Source: Merluccius polli
Lineage: Eukaryota; Chordata; Actinopteri; Gadiformes; Merlucciidae
Reading direction: 5' to 3'
Assembly: GCA_030340625.1 (NCBI GenBank)
Contig: JAOPHQ010005772.1
Span: 22,571 to 86,570 of the forward strand
DNA: 64,000 nt
Of this stretch, positions 48,155-60,508 are shown piece after piece. The notes below the pieces were generated by a model. The model had not been told where the DNA came from and did not search any database. It saw only the letters and a program-made list of their open reading frames with translations. How positions within the stretch are numbered: position 1 is the stretch's first letter; each line of letters starts with the position of its first letter. The translations under genes were made by a program, and so were the position numbers.

Positions 48155-49409
48155 TCTGCTTCCGCTCCCCCGCACACCTTCTGCCTTTCTGCCTTTACAT
48201 CTTCATCTCCCTCTCCACCCCCAATTCCCCCTGTGCTCATCATCGCTGAGCCTGGCAGACTTAGTGGGGCGAACCTGCGGCGCGATGGGACAGACTACTA
48301 TGCACATGAGTGGGGGGGGGGGGGGCAGCGGCAACGGCGTCCATCCGCTAAACAGAATAAGATGCGGCGGCAGTGCCAGTGGGCGTCCTTCAGTGGATTG
48401 AAGGTCTTGGTAACAAGTGTCGACCCGAAGGGGAGGGGGGGGGGTGGGGGCGCCACGTCACCGTGCTCGGCAACATCCACGGCGGTGACCGCACTCCAGC
48501 GTTTCTGACGTGTGGCCTTATCTTATTCTGATCTGCTCAGCGATGCTCGGTTTCCCTGGGTGCTGCTCTAATGAGATTCTGCTTTTAGCATCTAGGCCAT
48601 CCTAGATTTTGTTCTTCTTTTTTTTTTCTTAAAACAGTAATGGGTTGAAGAAAAAAAGGGAAACATTTAATGGATCCACAAATGACTGACACATTCTGTA
48701 CATGCTCTTTCAGCCATCGCTATGTCTGCGAACACAGGGTGTGAGTGTAAAGCACGGTGTGTGTGTGGAAGGTGGTCCCGTTTGTTTGTTTGTCTTTGAT
48801 TTCCGATCTGCTGTGGTTAGGAGTTTGTCTGGCTGCGGCGCTGCACTTGTTAGCTACACGTCGGCAGCAAACACGCTGGAGCACCTCAAGACTTATAAAG
48901 TTATCTTCAGGAATTGGCTTCGGCCAGGAATTGGAGTCGTGAGGGAGCCAAATATATAACGCACAGACACACACACACACACAACACAATTAAAGTTTTT
49001 TATTTCCCCGGAAGTTTCTACTTCTGCAACTTTAATGGTTAGCCCCCCCCCCCCCCCCCAAAACCCTTCGCTTCTATCTTTTGACTTTTCTCCTTTGTTG
49101 CCTGGGCTTGGGGAAGATTCATAGCACTTCAAAATGCGGCAAAATTGGGACAGACTTGTGGACGAAGTGAAACCCGATGACAGCCAGACAGATTGAGGAA
49201 GAGAAAGACAAAGGAAGGAGTGATTATCGCCGCGGAGACGGCACGGGATAAAGACTTAATCTGTGTGCGCTAGACGTGAAGACGGATGGAGTTATGGAGG
49301 GAGAAGGAATGAGGGAGAAGGGGTGGAATTAATCAGACTGGGAGAGATGGGACAAAAAAACCTGATGCGACATGTGGGGGGGTACAGGGGGGAGGCTGTG
49401 GAGCGCTGA

Positions 49410-49414
<5 letters not shown>

Positions 49415-49484
<70 letters not shown>
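49415..49484 (+). repeat. (GA)35 microsatellite
   Basis: 70 bp of GA repeats in a purine-rich stretch (about 49190-49630). Confidence 0.96.
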
Positions 49485-49486
<2 letters not shown>

Positions 49487-50050
49487 TGAGCGCAGGCTAA
49501 CTTCAAATGGTAAAGATGGGTTTGACACCGCTGGGAGTGATCCAGAAAGGGATTGGGTGGCGAGAAAGGCAGAATGCGAGGGGGAGCAAGACGGAGGGAC
49601 TGTCAGACTGGTGTAGAGAGAGTGGGTGGAGGTATATGGGGACCGCTGACGTATGTTGGCTGCTGTGAGCGCTGATTACAGCTGACTGCTCTGAAGGGGA
49701 ATGACACCGCAGGGCATACAACAACAACAACAACAACAACAAAACAAAAACAGGTGACTTGAACCACTCACGTGTACGTGCCTGCGTGAGGCGGACGACC
49801 CGTCTGTTTGAATGCGTGGCACCGTCTGTCTTGCGCTGTTGTGCGTTCAGCGAGAGAGACGGAGGAAGGACGGGAACCTTTCCCGGTCCTGTTTACGCCC
49901 GTCTGTGCTTGTTTGCGTCACTCGTGCTCTGGGTGCCCTCTGCCTGTCTCAGTATCCGCTGCCCTTCAGACGCACGGAAGCAGGACGGCAGTACCAGCAT
50001 CCATTTTAATCTCAACCTTCCACAACACGCTTTTGCTTCATGCAATCGTG

Positions 50051-50090
<40 letters not shown>

Positions 50091-50101
50091 CCCATACACA
50101 C

Positions 50102-50443
50102 CATAGCTGTCAACATTGGGATATGAAAATACGGGACGTTTTCCGGCGCCCTGCCTCAAGTTGTCCCACTGTCCACACACCCCTTTCATTTAGACAAGGG
50201 TACACACAGTGAAGCTTAAAATGCCCCACGCTTTAAAATGTGTGCAACAGGGATTGGGTTAACTAGTACCTACTTTAAGTAAGTGACTACATTTAGGTGG
50301 TTATTAAATGGTTTGTTATTTTAAGAAATCATTTAAGATATACATTTGGGAGATTTACAGAAAATATTTAAACGGGGGGACAGCGGGAGAGAAGGGTAAA
50401 ATGCGGGAGAATCCTGGGAAAAACGAGAGGGTTGGCAGATATG
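50102..50443. mobile_element. Short inverted-repeat element, hAT-like
   Basis: The ends CATAGCTGTCAAC and (complement) CATATCTGCCAAC are inverted. Subterminal GGGA/TCCC blocks (acgggac, gcgggagaat) also pair. The flanks ATACACAC and AGGCACAC agree in 6 of 8 bases. Confidence 0.6.
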
Positions 50444-51183
50444 AGGCACACAAATCTCTAGTGTTTTTTTGGTACTGTCCCTCTTTCACCCTAATTATCT
50501 CTCTATCCTCTGATTAGAAGGCTTGGGGGCCTTTTGCCATGAGCATTTAGCAGTCAGTCAACACACAAATGCCCACACACTGAGAACTACATTGTGCCTC
50601 CTTAGAGACCGACTGGTTCATACTATATAGCACTTAAAGGCATCCACAAGCCCCTGCATTGCTCCACTGAGCCGCAGAATGCAGGAAGGCATGCAACACA
50701 CACACACACACACACACCTTCCTCCAACCCACTTCCCTGCCGCTGATCTTCTGTTCACAAGCAACGTGCAATATTTAAGATGCATCGTTTCTTTTTTTTG
50801 CTGTTGCATTCGGGTTTAGTTTTTAGCCCTAGTATTTTGCAGTCAGTCCAAGAAGCTTCAGCTGGTCTGGTGTGCTGTCGTTGGTGACTATGCAGATGTG
50901 TTTCAGCTGGGCAGCCGTCTCCAGCTCATGGAGCTAGCCATGGTGCTGATCTGTTTGGCTGGCGTCAGTTAGCATGTGGGTGTGATAGTGTGGGCCCAGC
51001 AACGTTGTGACCATGTGCCCACTCACATTGCATTGTAAGGTTCATGCCATGGGTTCTCAAGCGTGGTAGGTAACCCAAGGTGAGTGCTAGAGTCGTAGAT
51101 AAGGGCCACGGCTAATACGCGGTGACAGATCAACATACGGTTTCAAAATCATATTCCGCCAAAAAAAGCTTCTCATACTATCT

Positions 51184-51238
51184 ATTATTATTATTACTAT
51201 TATTATTACTATTATTATTATTACTATTATTATTATTG
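51184..51238. repeat. (ATT)n microsatellite
   Basis: About 55 bp of ATT units with regular ACT interruptions. Confidence 0.95.
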
Positions 51239-51477
51239 GTTGTTGGTTTTCGGTCCGATATGTTCAAAGGTAACTTCTTGTCTATAAAAAATAAGACGAT
51301 GTGCTCAACTCACAAATAGACCTTAATAAAATAATAATAAATAACAAAGACTAGGACATCACTCCAGTTTGACTTTTTTATATTACCCTTCTTCAACTTC
51401 TGTTCCACTATGTTATTGAATGCTATAAGTATAAACTACAAGAAGTATGCTGGAAAATCTGCTTGCACTTTTTAGAG

Positions 51478-52217
51478 CAGCAGTTCTCAAAGTGGGGTCC
51501 CCTGACCCCCGGGGGTCCGCGGCGCGTTGCCAGGGGGTCCGTGAAGAGCTTGTTACAACATAAACATACCGGTATTTATGGAGAAAGTGATGGGCCTGTC
51601 GTCATTACTCCTGTCGGCGTAACGTTAAACCAATGAACACTAGGCTTTTACATTACCGTATTTTCCTCACTATAGGGCGCACTGGATTATAAGGCGCACT
51701 GTCAATGAATGGTCTATTTTCGAACTTTTTTCGAACTCCCAACCTTGTTCAGTTGTAACACGTAAAAAAAACAGTCTGATATCGCTAAATCAAACGTTAG
51801 CGTATTCACAATAACTCCCAACCTTGTTCAGTTGTAACACGTAAAAAAAAAACAGTCTGATATCGCTAAATCAAACGTTAGCGTATTCACAATAACTCCC
51901 AACCTTGTTCAGTTGTAACACGTAAAAAAAACACAGTCTGATATCGCTGAATCAAACGTTAGCGTATTCACAATAACTCCCAACCTTGTTCAGTTGTAAC
52001 ACGTAAAAAAAACACAGTCTGATATCGCTAAATCAAACATTAGCGTATTCAGTTTGAAGTCCGCGTCGTAAGCGTGTCTCTTGACAGGTGCCAATTTGGG
52101 GTCTTTATACACACACACTGTAATATAATAGGGTGAAGCACGTGTATTACTCCGCGACGCTCCTGACTACGGTAGCCATAACAACCAGAATGAATCCATA
52201 TAGTTTGAGAACCCCTG
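51478..52217. mobile_element. hAT-like element carrying an internal tandem array
   Basis: It begins CAGCAGTTCTCAAAGTGGGG and ends agtttgagaacccctg, Charlie-type termini. The flanks TTTTAGAG and TTTTAGAC match in 7 of 8. The interior has a ttttcctcactatagggcgc / ttataaggcgcac segment and a four-copy 81-bp tandem array. No transposase is present. Confidence 0.85.
51734..52050 (+). repeat. Four-copy tandem repeat of 79-81 bp
   Basis: Units start aactcccaaccttgttcag at 51734, 51813, 51894 and 51975. They contain cacgtaaaaaaa, cagtctgatatcgct and caaacgttagcgtattca. Copies differ by A-tract length and one or two substitutions. Confidence 0.95.
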
Positions 52218-52354
52218 TTTTAGACACTAGGCGCAGGCATTTTCCTTTTGAAAAAATAGCTGTAGTGTAGATATAGTATTTTAAGTGGCTAATCAAATGC
52301 TCACTGTACAAACACTGTTACTTATTCATAAACATATTACTTTTCAAGTGTGTG

Positions 52355-52998
52355 CAGGGGTTGAAACTAACTTTTTGGCTTACCAGACAACTGGCGAGTA
52401 GATGAACATTTTTACTAGACAAACAGATTTTTTACCAGACAAAAATATTAAATTGCCATTTGTTAGAATTACTTTTTCGTGTGTCTGTCTAACTTGATTT
52501 TCAATCATAGTAATCGCATTGTGTCTCTTCTCTTCACAATATTTATTAGCAGCATATATACAGAAACATTTTTCACTTCATTCGTAACACACATTTTTTC
52601 AAACCAATTGCGACCGAAAAAATCCCCACATACTCAACCGAAACCGTCAAGTCTAAATCATGCGATAGGCACGATGACATCCTCACAGCATGCACACCGG
52701 CTGTGTGTGGACTCGGGTCTGCGGCTGAGTCCGCGGCCGGATCCGCGGCCGGCGGGTTCGGTGCTGGGTTCGGTGCTGGGTCCGCGGCCGGGCCCGGGGC
52801 TGAGTCCGCGGTCGGGTCCGCGGCTGGCGGGTCCGGTGCTGGGTCCGCGGCTGGCGGGTCCGGTACTGGGTCCGCGGCCGAGTCCGCGGCTGGCGGGTGT
52901 GTTGACAATCGCGCGTGTGGTGGTCTTCATAAATTACTCGACAAATACAAAAATTACTCGCATTTGGCGAGTAAAAAACAGCTTAATTTCAACCCCTG
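52355..52998. mobile_element. hAT-like element with GC-rich minisatellite inside
   Basis: An exact 8-bp duplication AGTGTGTG is found at 52347-52354 and 52999-53006. The ends CAGGGGTTGAAACTAAC and (complement) CAGGGGTTGAAATTAAG are inverted. Inner parts repeat ggcgagta / ctcgacaaa motifs. It is 644 bp and non-coding. Confidence 0.88.
52713..52897 (+). repeat. CpG-dense GC-rich minisatellite
   Basis: About 185 bp of degenerate 15-30-bp units built from gggtccgcggc, tgagtccgcgg and ggcgggt(c/t)cggtgctg. CCGCGG occurs many times. The surrounding DNA is AT-rich, so this is a local CpG island inside a transposon. Confidence 0.9.
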
Positions 52999-53321
52999 AG
53001 TGTGTGTGTGTGTGTGTGTGTGTGTGTTTCAAAGTTTTCTTCCTGCAACTAGGTGCAATACAGGAGTAGTGCGTCACACTGCATCAGGTTTGGGGATAGG
53101 AGGGGGTGGGGCGCCAGTACTTATGACATTTTCATTGCGCTTGTGTGTGTGTGTGTTTGTGTGTGTGCATGTGTGTGTGCGCGGAGCAATGGGATGGCAA
53201 GTGTCTGCCGCGTAAAGCGCATCTGTGCCCTCGTGAGTCCCTGCCTAAACTGTGTAAAGTAATGCCCTGACTCTTTGCCTCTCAGCACAATAATTCATAA
53301 GCACTGTTGCCAGACCTGTGG

Positions 53322-53366
<45 letters not shown>

Positions 53367-54893
53367 ATAAGGGACCTCTTGCTCTGTCAGCTTCATTTCC
53401 CAACATCAAGTGACCGAGGACAAGATGGCCTTCTGAGACCCAGGCTGAAACATAGCCGAAGTGGCATTAAAACACAACGCACACACTTGCACGCACGCAT
53501 TTCTTAGACACACGCGCGCGCACACACATACACATACACGGAGTAGAGAAGCGGGGAAAATGGTGGCAGAAAGCCTGACGTCGCCGTCCTCCGTGCCATA
53601 ATCCAGTTTAACGGATTAATTAGGAATTAAGGAGTGTAATGTTATCGGTGCGTGATCCGTTTTCCCGTTTTTCCCCTCACACAGAACCCAGACACACACA
53701 CGCACTTTCTCACACACACACACATGCACATGCTTTCACACGCTTTCACACTCATTCAAAGCTTGCTCAAATAGTGTATATAGGCCATGGATTAATACAG
53801 AGCCAGACTTACCCCAAAAATACAAGATAACTATATTTTTTTGGTCCCCAACTTCTTTCTTCTCTTCTTCTTTCTTCCCTCTTATTTTCTCACACATCAC
53901 CTCCCCTCCAAAGACCCTGTTCAACCCAATCGTTGTTCAACACTACGACTATAGTTCCCCTCCTCCCCCCTCCTCCCTTCATCTCCCTGCCTCTCACCAT
54001 CACCACTGGTTTTTTTTTTGTGTTCATATTACACTTATTTTCCACGGAACATCCAGAACGTCCTCCACCACCATTATGCTGTCTTTTGAGGACCCTTTCA
54101 CACCTTCTTTCATCATGTCTCTTGTCCCTGTTTCTGACACACACATACACACACATACACACGGTGAGGAAGGGGGAGGGAGAGAGAGAGAGAGAGAGGG
54201 GGAGAGGGAGAGGGAGAGAGAGAGACTTTCGAAAGCTCCACCACTCTTATTATTATTCTTTATGTACATTTAATTTTTTCCTGCTTTTACTTCTTCCCAC
54301 CAAGGCAACATTTGATGCCTTGTTGACGATGCCCATCTTATGTCTTTCGCTTCCCCCCCCCTTTCCCACTCCGCCGGCGCCCACTGTACCTTGACCCACG
54401 CCGGCGTCCCATTTTATTTATTTATTTATGTTTTATTTCTATGCAGCAGCTTTCAGACAACAGCTGAGTGGGTTTACCTTTATGCTGCCGGCGCTGCTTT
54501 CAGCCTGCCTGCATTTCCAGACGCCTGTTTTGACCTTCTCTGGTTTGTGGTGTGTGTGTGTGTGTGCGTGTGCGTGTGAGTGTGTTCCAGTTTGTGTTTT
54601 CATCTACATCAATGACATACAAAGACAGTTATTAGTTTGTGTGTTGTACATATGTGTGTGTTTGTACGTTTGCTCGATCGGTGTTGTCGATAAGCTTTGT
54701 GCTTTTCCCTTCTGGGGGGTTTGTGGTGCTGGTTGCTATGAAGAGATATAAGTGGAGGAAGGCCGCTGGTCATATTGATTCACCGCCGACACACAGACGG
54801 ATGAAAGGCAATAACTGGGGACGGAGACGGATGGACGGCCGCTGAATGCAGCAACCTGGGAAAAATGAAAAGCAAGCAGCGGGAGGGGGGGGG

Positions 54894-54898
<5 letters not shown>

Positions 54899-54973
<75 letters not shown>
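54899..54973 (+). repeat. (GT)n microsatellite
   Basis: About 75 bp of GT repeats following a nine-base G run. Confidence 0.95.
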
Positions 54974-54974
<1 letters not shown>

Positions 54975-55460
54975 ACGCACTGTAGGATTCAGACAGTAAT
55001 GATATTGTTTTTATTAATGCCTGATTAAAGATTTAGCATGTGGCTGCCGGGGCCCCTTAGTGTTTCTACAATGACGTGCCTCTATTCATCTCTATTCAGT
55101 TCCACTTTGATGTGCACACACACCACACATACTGACGCACAAACAAACGTATAGTGGTGCCTATACTTTTCCACCTTCTCCCTCCCTTCCTGGCTTGCTC
55201 TCCCGCCCTTTCCATCTCGCCCTCCTGTTGTGCCTCCCGTCCAAATCAAAACTGCCCACTGTGGGCTTGACACACATCATCCGGAAACCACTCGGCTGTT
55301 AACCACACTGTCCGTCTGTCTGACTCCTATAGTCTTCATACCAGTATATCTTGTTCCCTTCCTTTCTGGATCTCGTTGTCTTGCCCTTCTCCACCTCAAT
55401 TTCTCTGTCTATTTCTCTCTCCCTGTCTCTCTCCCTCTCGTTGACATCCTTTGTTCTGTG

Positions 55461-55493
55461 CGTGGGCATGGTCTATAGGCGACCATGCCCACG
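55461..55493. other. Perfect 13-bp hairpin with 7-nt loop
   Basis: CGTGGGCATGGTC (55461-55473) and its exact complement GACCATGCCCACG (55481-55493) flank tataggc. I see no U-tract or known RNA gene around it. Confidence 0.85.
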
Positions 55494-56257
55494 TTTCTTT
55501 TAATACTTGTATTATTATAACTCTTTATTTTTATCGCTCTTTTTAATTATTACTCCTTGTATTATTATTATTATTATTATTACTATTTTATATTTTTAAT
55601 CTTACTTGTTTATCCTACTTGCGTGCATTGTTGAGGCGAGCTTGGAACACAAGAACTTCATCGCCAGCCATGACTGCTACTGCCTGTTTTGTTGCACATT
55701 TAATAAATACAGAACTTGAACTATAACCCTCCAGGGTTGTGAGTCACCCTGGTGACCCCTGGTGACCTCTACCAGGAAACAACCCCAGTGTTTGTGTTCT
55801 CTGAGCACGGTTGTAACGGCAGCTTAGTTAATGGTCTCAAAAGCGCTGCTGGTCAATAATTGATGTAGCACATGCGGCGTGCTGGTGTTCTTATCATCAC
55901 TCATGTGAGCGGTTATTCTTAATAGGAGCACCATTGGTGCACCATTAATATTTCACTTCATATACTAACGCCTCGTCGTTCGTTGTCACACGCAGTTTAA
56001 ATGAAGACTTGTCTGCTTTTGGAAGAGCTAGCTTGACTTTTCATGTGTTGCTGTGATTGTGGTCCTGTGTGCATTTGGCTGCAGGGGTGTGTGCGTGTGT
56101 GTTTGTGCGTGTGTGTTTGTGTGTTTGTGTGTGTGTGAGTGAGTGAGAAACAAGGCCAGCAGTGCCTTCAGGCTGCTTGGCCCCCCTGACTCTCATCAAC
56201 CAGCTGGTGCTGAAACTGAGGCCTTTTACCCCACTTGTGTGTATGTGTTTACCCCAC

Positions 56258-56389
<132 letters not shown>

Positions 56390-59389
56390 GCGCACACACA
56401 CAAGTGATGAACATACATGCATACAAGTGAAGAACACGCACACACACATACAAGTTATTTACGCACGCGCACGCACACAAGTGATAAACACACACACACA
56501 CACACACACATAGAAGTGATGCGCACACACACGCACGCATGCAAGTGATGAACACACACACACACAAACCTACAAGCTCTCCAAACAACCCCCCCCACAC
56601 ACACATGCACAGTGGCTCGGAAACTTTGTGACTAAATCATCCCTCCCCATCTCTCGCCGGCATCCTGCCTTGTTTTATCATTGCATCCCATCTCCTTTTA
56701 TCCAACTCCCTAATCTGTACCTCTATCACACATTCTCTCTACCACCGTATCTTGTCTCAAAAACTACCCTCTATCTCTCCACGCCCCCTCCTTCTCTCTC
56801 TGCTCCCTTCATTCTTATCACCACTGCACATCCACTATATTTTTGATTGCGTCTCTCTCTCTCTCTCTCTCCAATAAAAAAAAAAAAAATCCTCCCGCCA
56901 CACGTCTGCCTCCCTGCTATGACGCTCCCTTCGCTTGTCTTCTCATTGGTGGCTTTAATGCGTTATGTTTCACTGTGCTCCACGCCAGTGTCTTACACGG
57001 CTCGGCTCGCCTCGTCCGGTGTACACCCCCACCACCCCTCACACTCCCTCCACCACCACCACCCTCACCTCTGCTGCCCTGGCCCGCCCAGCACGCATTT
57101 GCGCCTTGACTGGAACATGTGCTTTAATGCACCCTCTCTCGTGTAGTTTGAGGGCCAGCGCTAAACGGCATGAAAGATAGATGAGCCGAGACGAAGAGGA
57201 ACGCAAACACTTGTGTTTCCTGAGTGTTAATGGACGAGGTTGCACGGGGGTGGGGAGGTGGGTCTGATTCTTATGAAAGGCAAGGTTGGGGTTGGAACCC
57301 AGCAGGACGGCTTGCGTTCTGGATCGAAACTCCGTCCTGCCTGATAAATCTCCTCCACCCCTTGCTCTTTATCTCTCCACGGTATTCCCACTTGGTGTGA
57401 GTTTGTGTGAAGTGGAACGCTGGGGATGGGGGGGGGGATCATCCTTTGGAGAGTGAATGGATTGGGGTTGGGCTGATGAGATGGCAGCGATGGAAAAAAG
57501 ATAAAGAGAGCGCAAGAGAGATGGAGAGAGATTTGAAAAGATGAATAAAGACGGACACAAAAAAAGAGAGACTAGAGGGAGATTGACAGTGAGGGAGTCA
57601 GTGCCACTCAGGCTGAACCCAGCGACTGCGGTGGCGGTAGCGTCGGTGAGCGCCACGACGTCCTGTTTGCTAATCAGATTGTGCTGGGAGATTATTATGC
57701 CGGTGTTTTATTCAGGGAGGGGTGGTGGTGGTGGTGTTGGGGCAGGGCGGGTGGAGTCGTCCCCTGCTGCTCCCTCGTCCCCCTGCATCGACTTCCTTCT
57801 GAATAAAGTGGATGGAGCTGATTGTGTTTTGCACCGGGAATGTTTAATGAACTAGAGAGAGGGGGGGGGGGGGGGGGGGGAGAGAGAGAGAGAGAGAATA
57901 GTTTCTTTATTTTTTCTTGTCTGTTCTTTTTCATACTTGCACTCACACACATCTCTCCATCTCTCTCTCTGATGTTACAGACACTGTGTGTGTGTCTGTG
58001 CGTGTGTGACTGTTGCATTGGATATTCTTGGTGCGAGGGCGTTGTGCGCTTGTGTGCACTTGCGTGCACACTAGTGTGCGTCAGGGTTTAATTGCGGTGT
58101 GCATAGAATCGAGTGTAATTAACCGACGCTCTCTTCCCCCGCCGCCCGGCTAACTACCAGCATCCCCTCTGTGCTCTCTTTTTCTTCTCGCTTCCTTTTC
58201 TTTCCCCCTCTCTCCCTCTCCCTCTCTTTGCCTGTCTCTCTCTCTCTGTTTCTATTCTGAAGCCTGTCGCCACGACGACAAGCTCCACTCAGCCATTGTT
58301 CCCCACTGCTTGCTGAAGAACAAAGGAGACGGTGGCTATTAGCTCCAAATGTGTGAGTGGGAGGGGGGGGGAGAGAGAGAGAGAGAGAGATAGGGAGAGA
58401 GGATGAGAGAAGGTGTGTGTGTGTGGGGGGGGGGGGGGGGGATAAGAGGACATGAAAAAGAGTTTCAAAGAAGTGGGGGATAGATGGATAGATTAGAGGA
58501 GCACTGGGGCTCGCCGGGCGTAGAGAAGGATAATTTTTTCCCCTCCTTTTGTTCAGGAAAGCAAATTTAGATGGAACAAGTTTACTTATTTAATTCCAGA
58601 AAAACATGCTACTGTCTACACAGTTTCCTGCAATCCACTTTACTTCGGTCTCATCACTCTTCTCTCCCCCTATCTTGATCCATTACAACCCAAATTGAAG
58701 TGTGTGTGTATAACACATATCATTGCTTCATATGTACGTGTGTGTGTGTGTGTGTGTGTGTGTGTATTGGTTGTGTGCGGTTGCATGCCAGTATGGCATG
58801 TAAGTGTGACTGCTGGGAGCGCAGGAGGGTAATGTGCTGTCTTTTGCGACGTCGACCCTCCGAATGCTCACAGATTGTAAGGCGCCGGTGAGAAAGTGAA
58901 TTTGGTTTCTCGGGGAAAATGGAGCAAATTACACTTTTATAGCCCTCTGCCAGCATCCCTTGTCGCCGCCATTACTCACCACGGGGGCGTTCGGTCGGGG
59001 GGGGGGGCGACGGAGGGAAGGAAGAGATTGAGAAGACGGTCTCAGTGGAAGGCGAAAAGAGGAAAATGTGTCGCAGCTTGCAGAGAAGTTGTAGCGGTCA
59101 TCCGGTGAGGTTGTTGAGGTGAACTTCTCTCACCTGGAGAGGACTCTCGACTCAGACTTTTGACTTGTGATGTGCTGCACTGAGGTTATCGTACAGAATA
59201 AGGATGGTCCAGTCTTTGGGTTTTCCCTCACAAATATCACATGCCTCTCTCTCTCCGTATCCTTTACATTCATACTGTATTTCTGTGCATACATTCGTGC
59301 ATCTGGGTAATTATTGCGTACATGAAGGAGCCTTGCTCACGTTACCCAGGCTTTTATGTGTATGTGTATGTATGTGTGTGTGTGTATAG

Positions 59390-59427
<38 letters not shown>

Positions 59428-60385
59428 GTGTATATAAGTGTGGCTATGTACAGTATGTATACACACACACACAATATGCTATTGCAGCTCTCGGAGAAAG
59501 GTGCATAATATGCTTCTCTCAGATATCTCCATTTGTAACACTGATGTAACGCCACCGCAATACGGACACGGCACCCCTCATTGAAATGTATCACTCAGCG
59601 TACGGACTCGCCGTGAGCCACACGCTGCTGCACTCAAAATGACTGGCTAATTATGTGCATGTAATTGACCCATGGTACAAATAGAGTTTTGTCGAAGAGC
59701 TTGGAAGGGGGAAAAATGAAAAGGGAAAGATGTGGAAGAAAGTTGTTAGGTCTCGGCCGAACTTTCATCTTGTTGAAGACGAGATTACATTTTTTACAGT
59801 TTTTTTTATCACGCGTGTTTTTGTTTTTTCCACCATCTCCTGAAATTAATAACTAGATTGCAACGAAATAAATCATGGTGGTGATTGATTGATCATCGCC
59901 ATTGATTTTATTTTTTTCTTGTTGAGAGGGTTCTTTAATATCAGATTCCTCTGAAGTTGGCTCTCATAAAAGCACATCATATTCTCCCCCCATCAAGTAA
60001 ATGTTTACTTATTTATTTTTGGTGGGATTCTGGATCTACCATTATAGATTTTGTGTCCCTCCCCCGGGCGCATAACAGTTTGTAGTTTTCTTTAAAGTAG
60101 TTTACGATGCATGATGTGTTTCAAGGCAAACCAACCAACCAATAAAGACTTACTTTATATGCCTGATGGCCCCTACCAGTACAACAGTATAAAAATAATT
60201 CATATTACTTTGTCGAAGCTGTTCCTGTATTTTCTCCAATATATTCTGTGAATATGTGACTCAGAAGGCTAGGACACCGTTAACACCTTTGCTCCTCAAT
60301 TGTCCATCTTAAATGGAGCCTCGTTCCATCCGCCTCCCAGACATCCTTGATCATATCATTTCATTCACTTTTGGCTTCTCTCTCG

Positions 60386-60508
<123 letters not shown>

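Noticed and set aside
51734..52050. CRISPR-like regular repeats
   Set aside because: The units are contiguous tandem copies without unique spacers, inside a eukaryotic transposon.
52573..52930. Ala/Pro/Asp-rich frames in the GC-rich block
   Set aside because: They arise from the minisatellite inside a non-autonomous hAT element; no start context or conservation can be argued.
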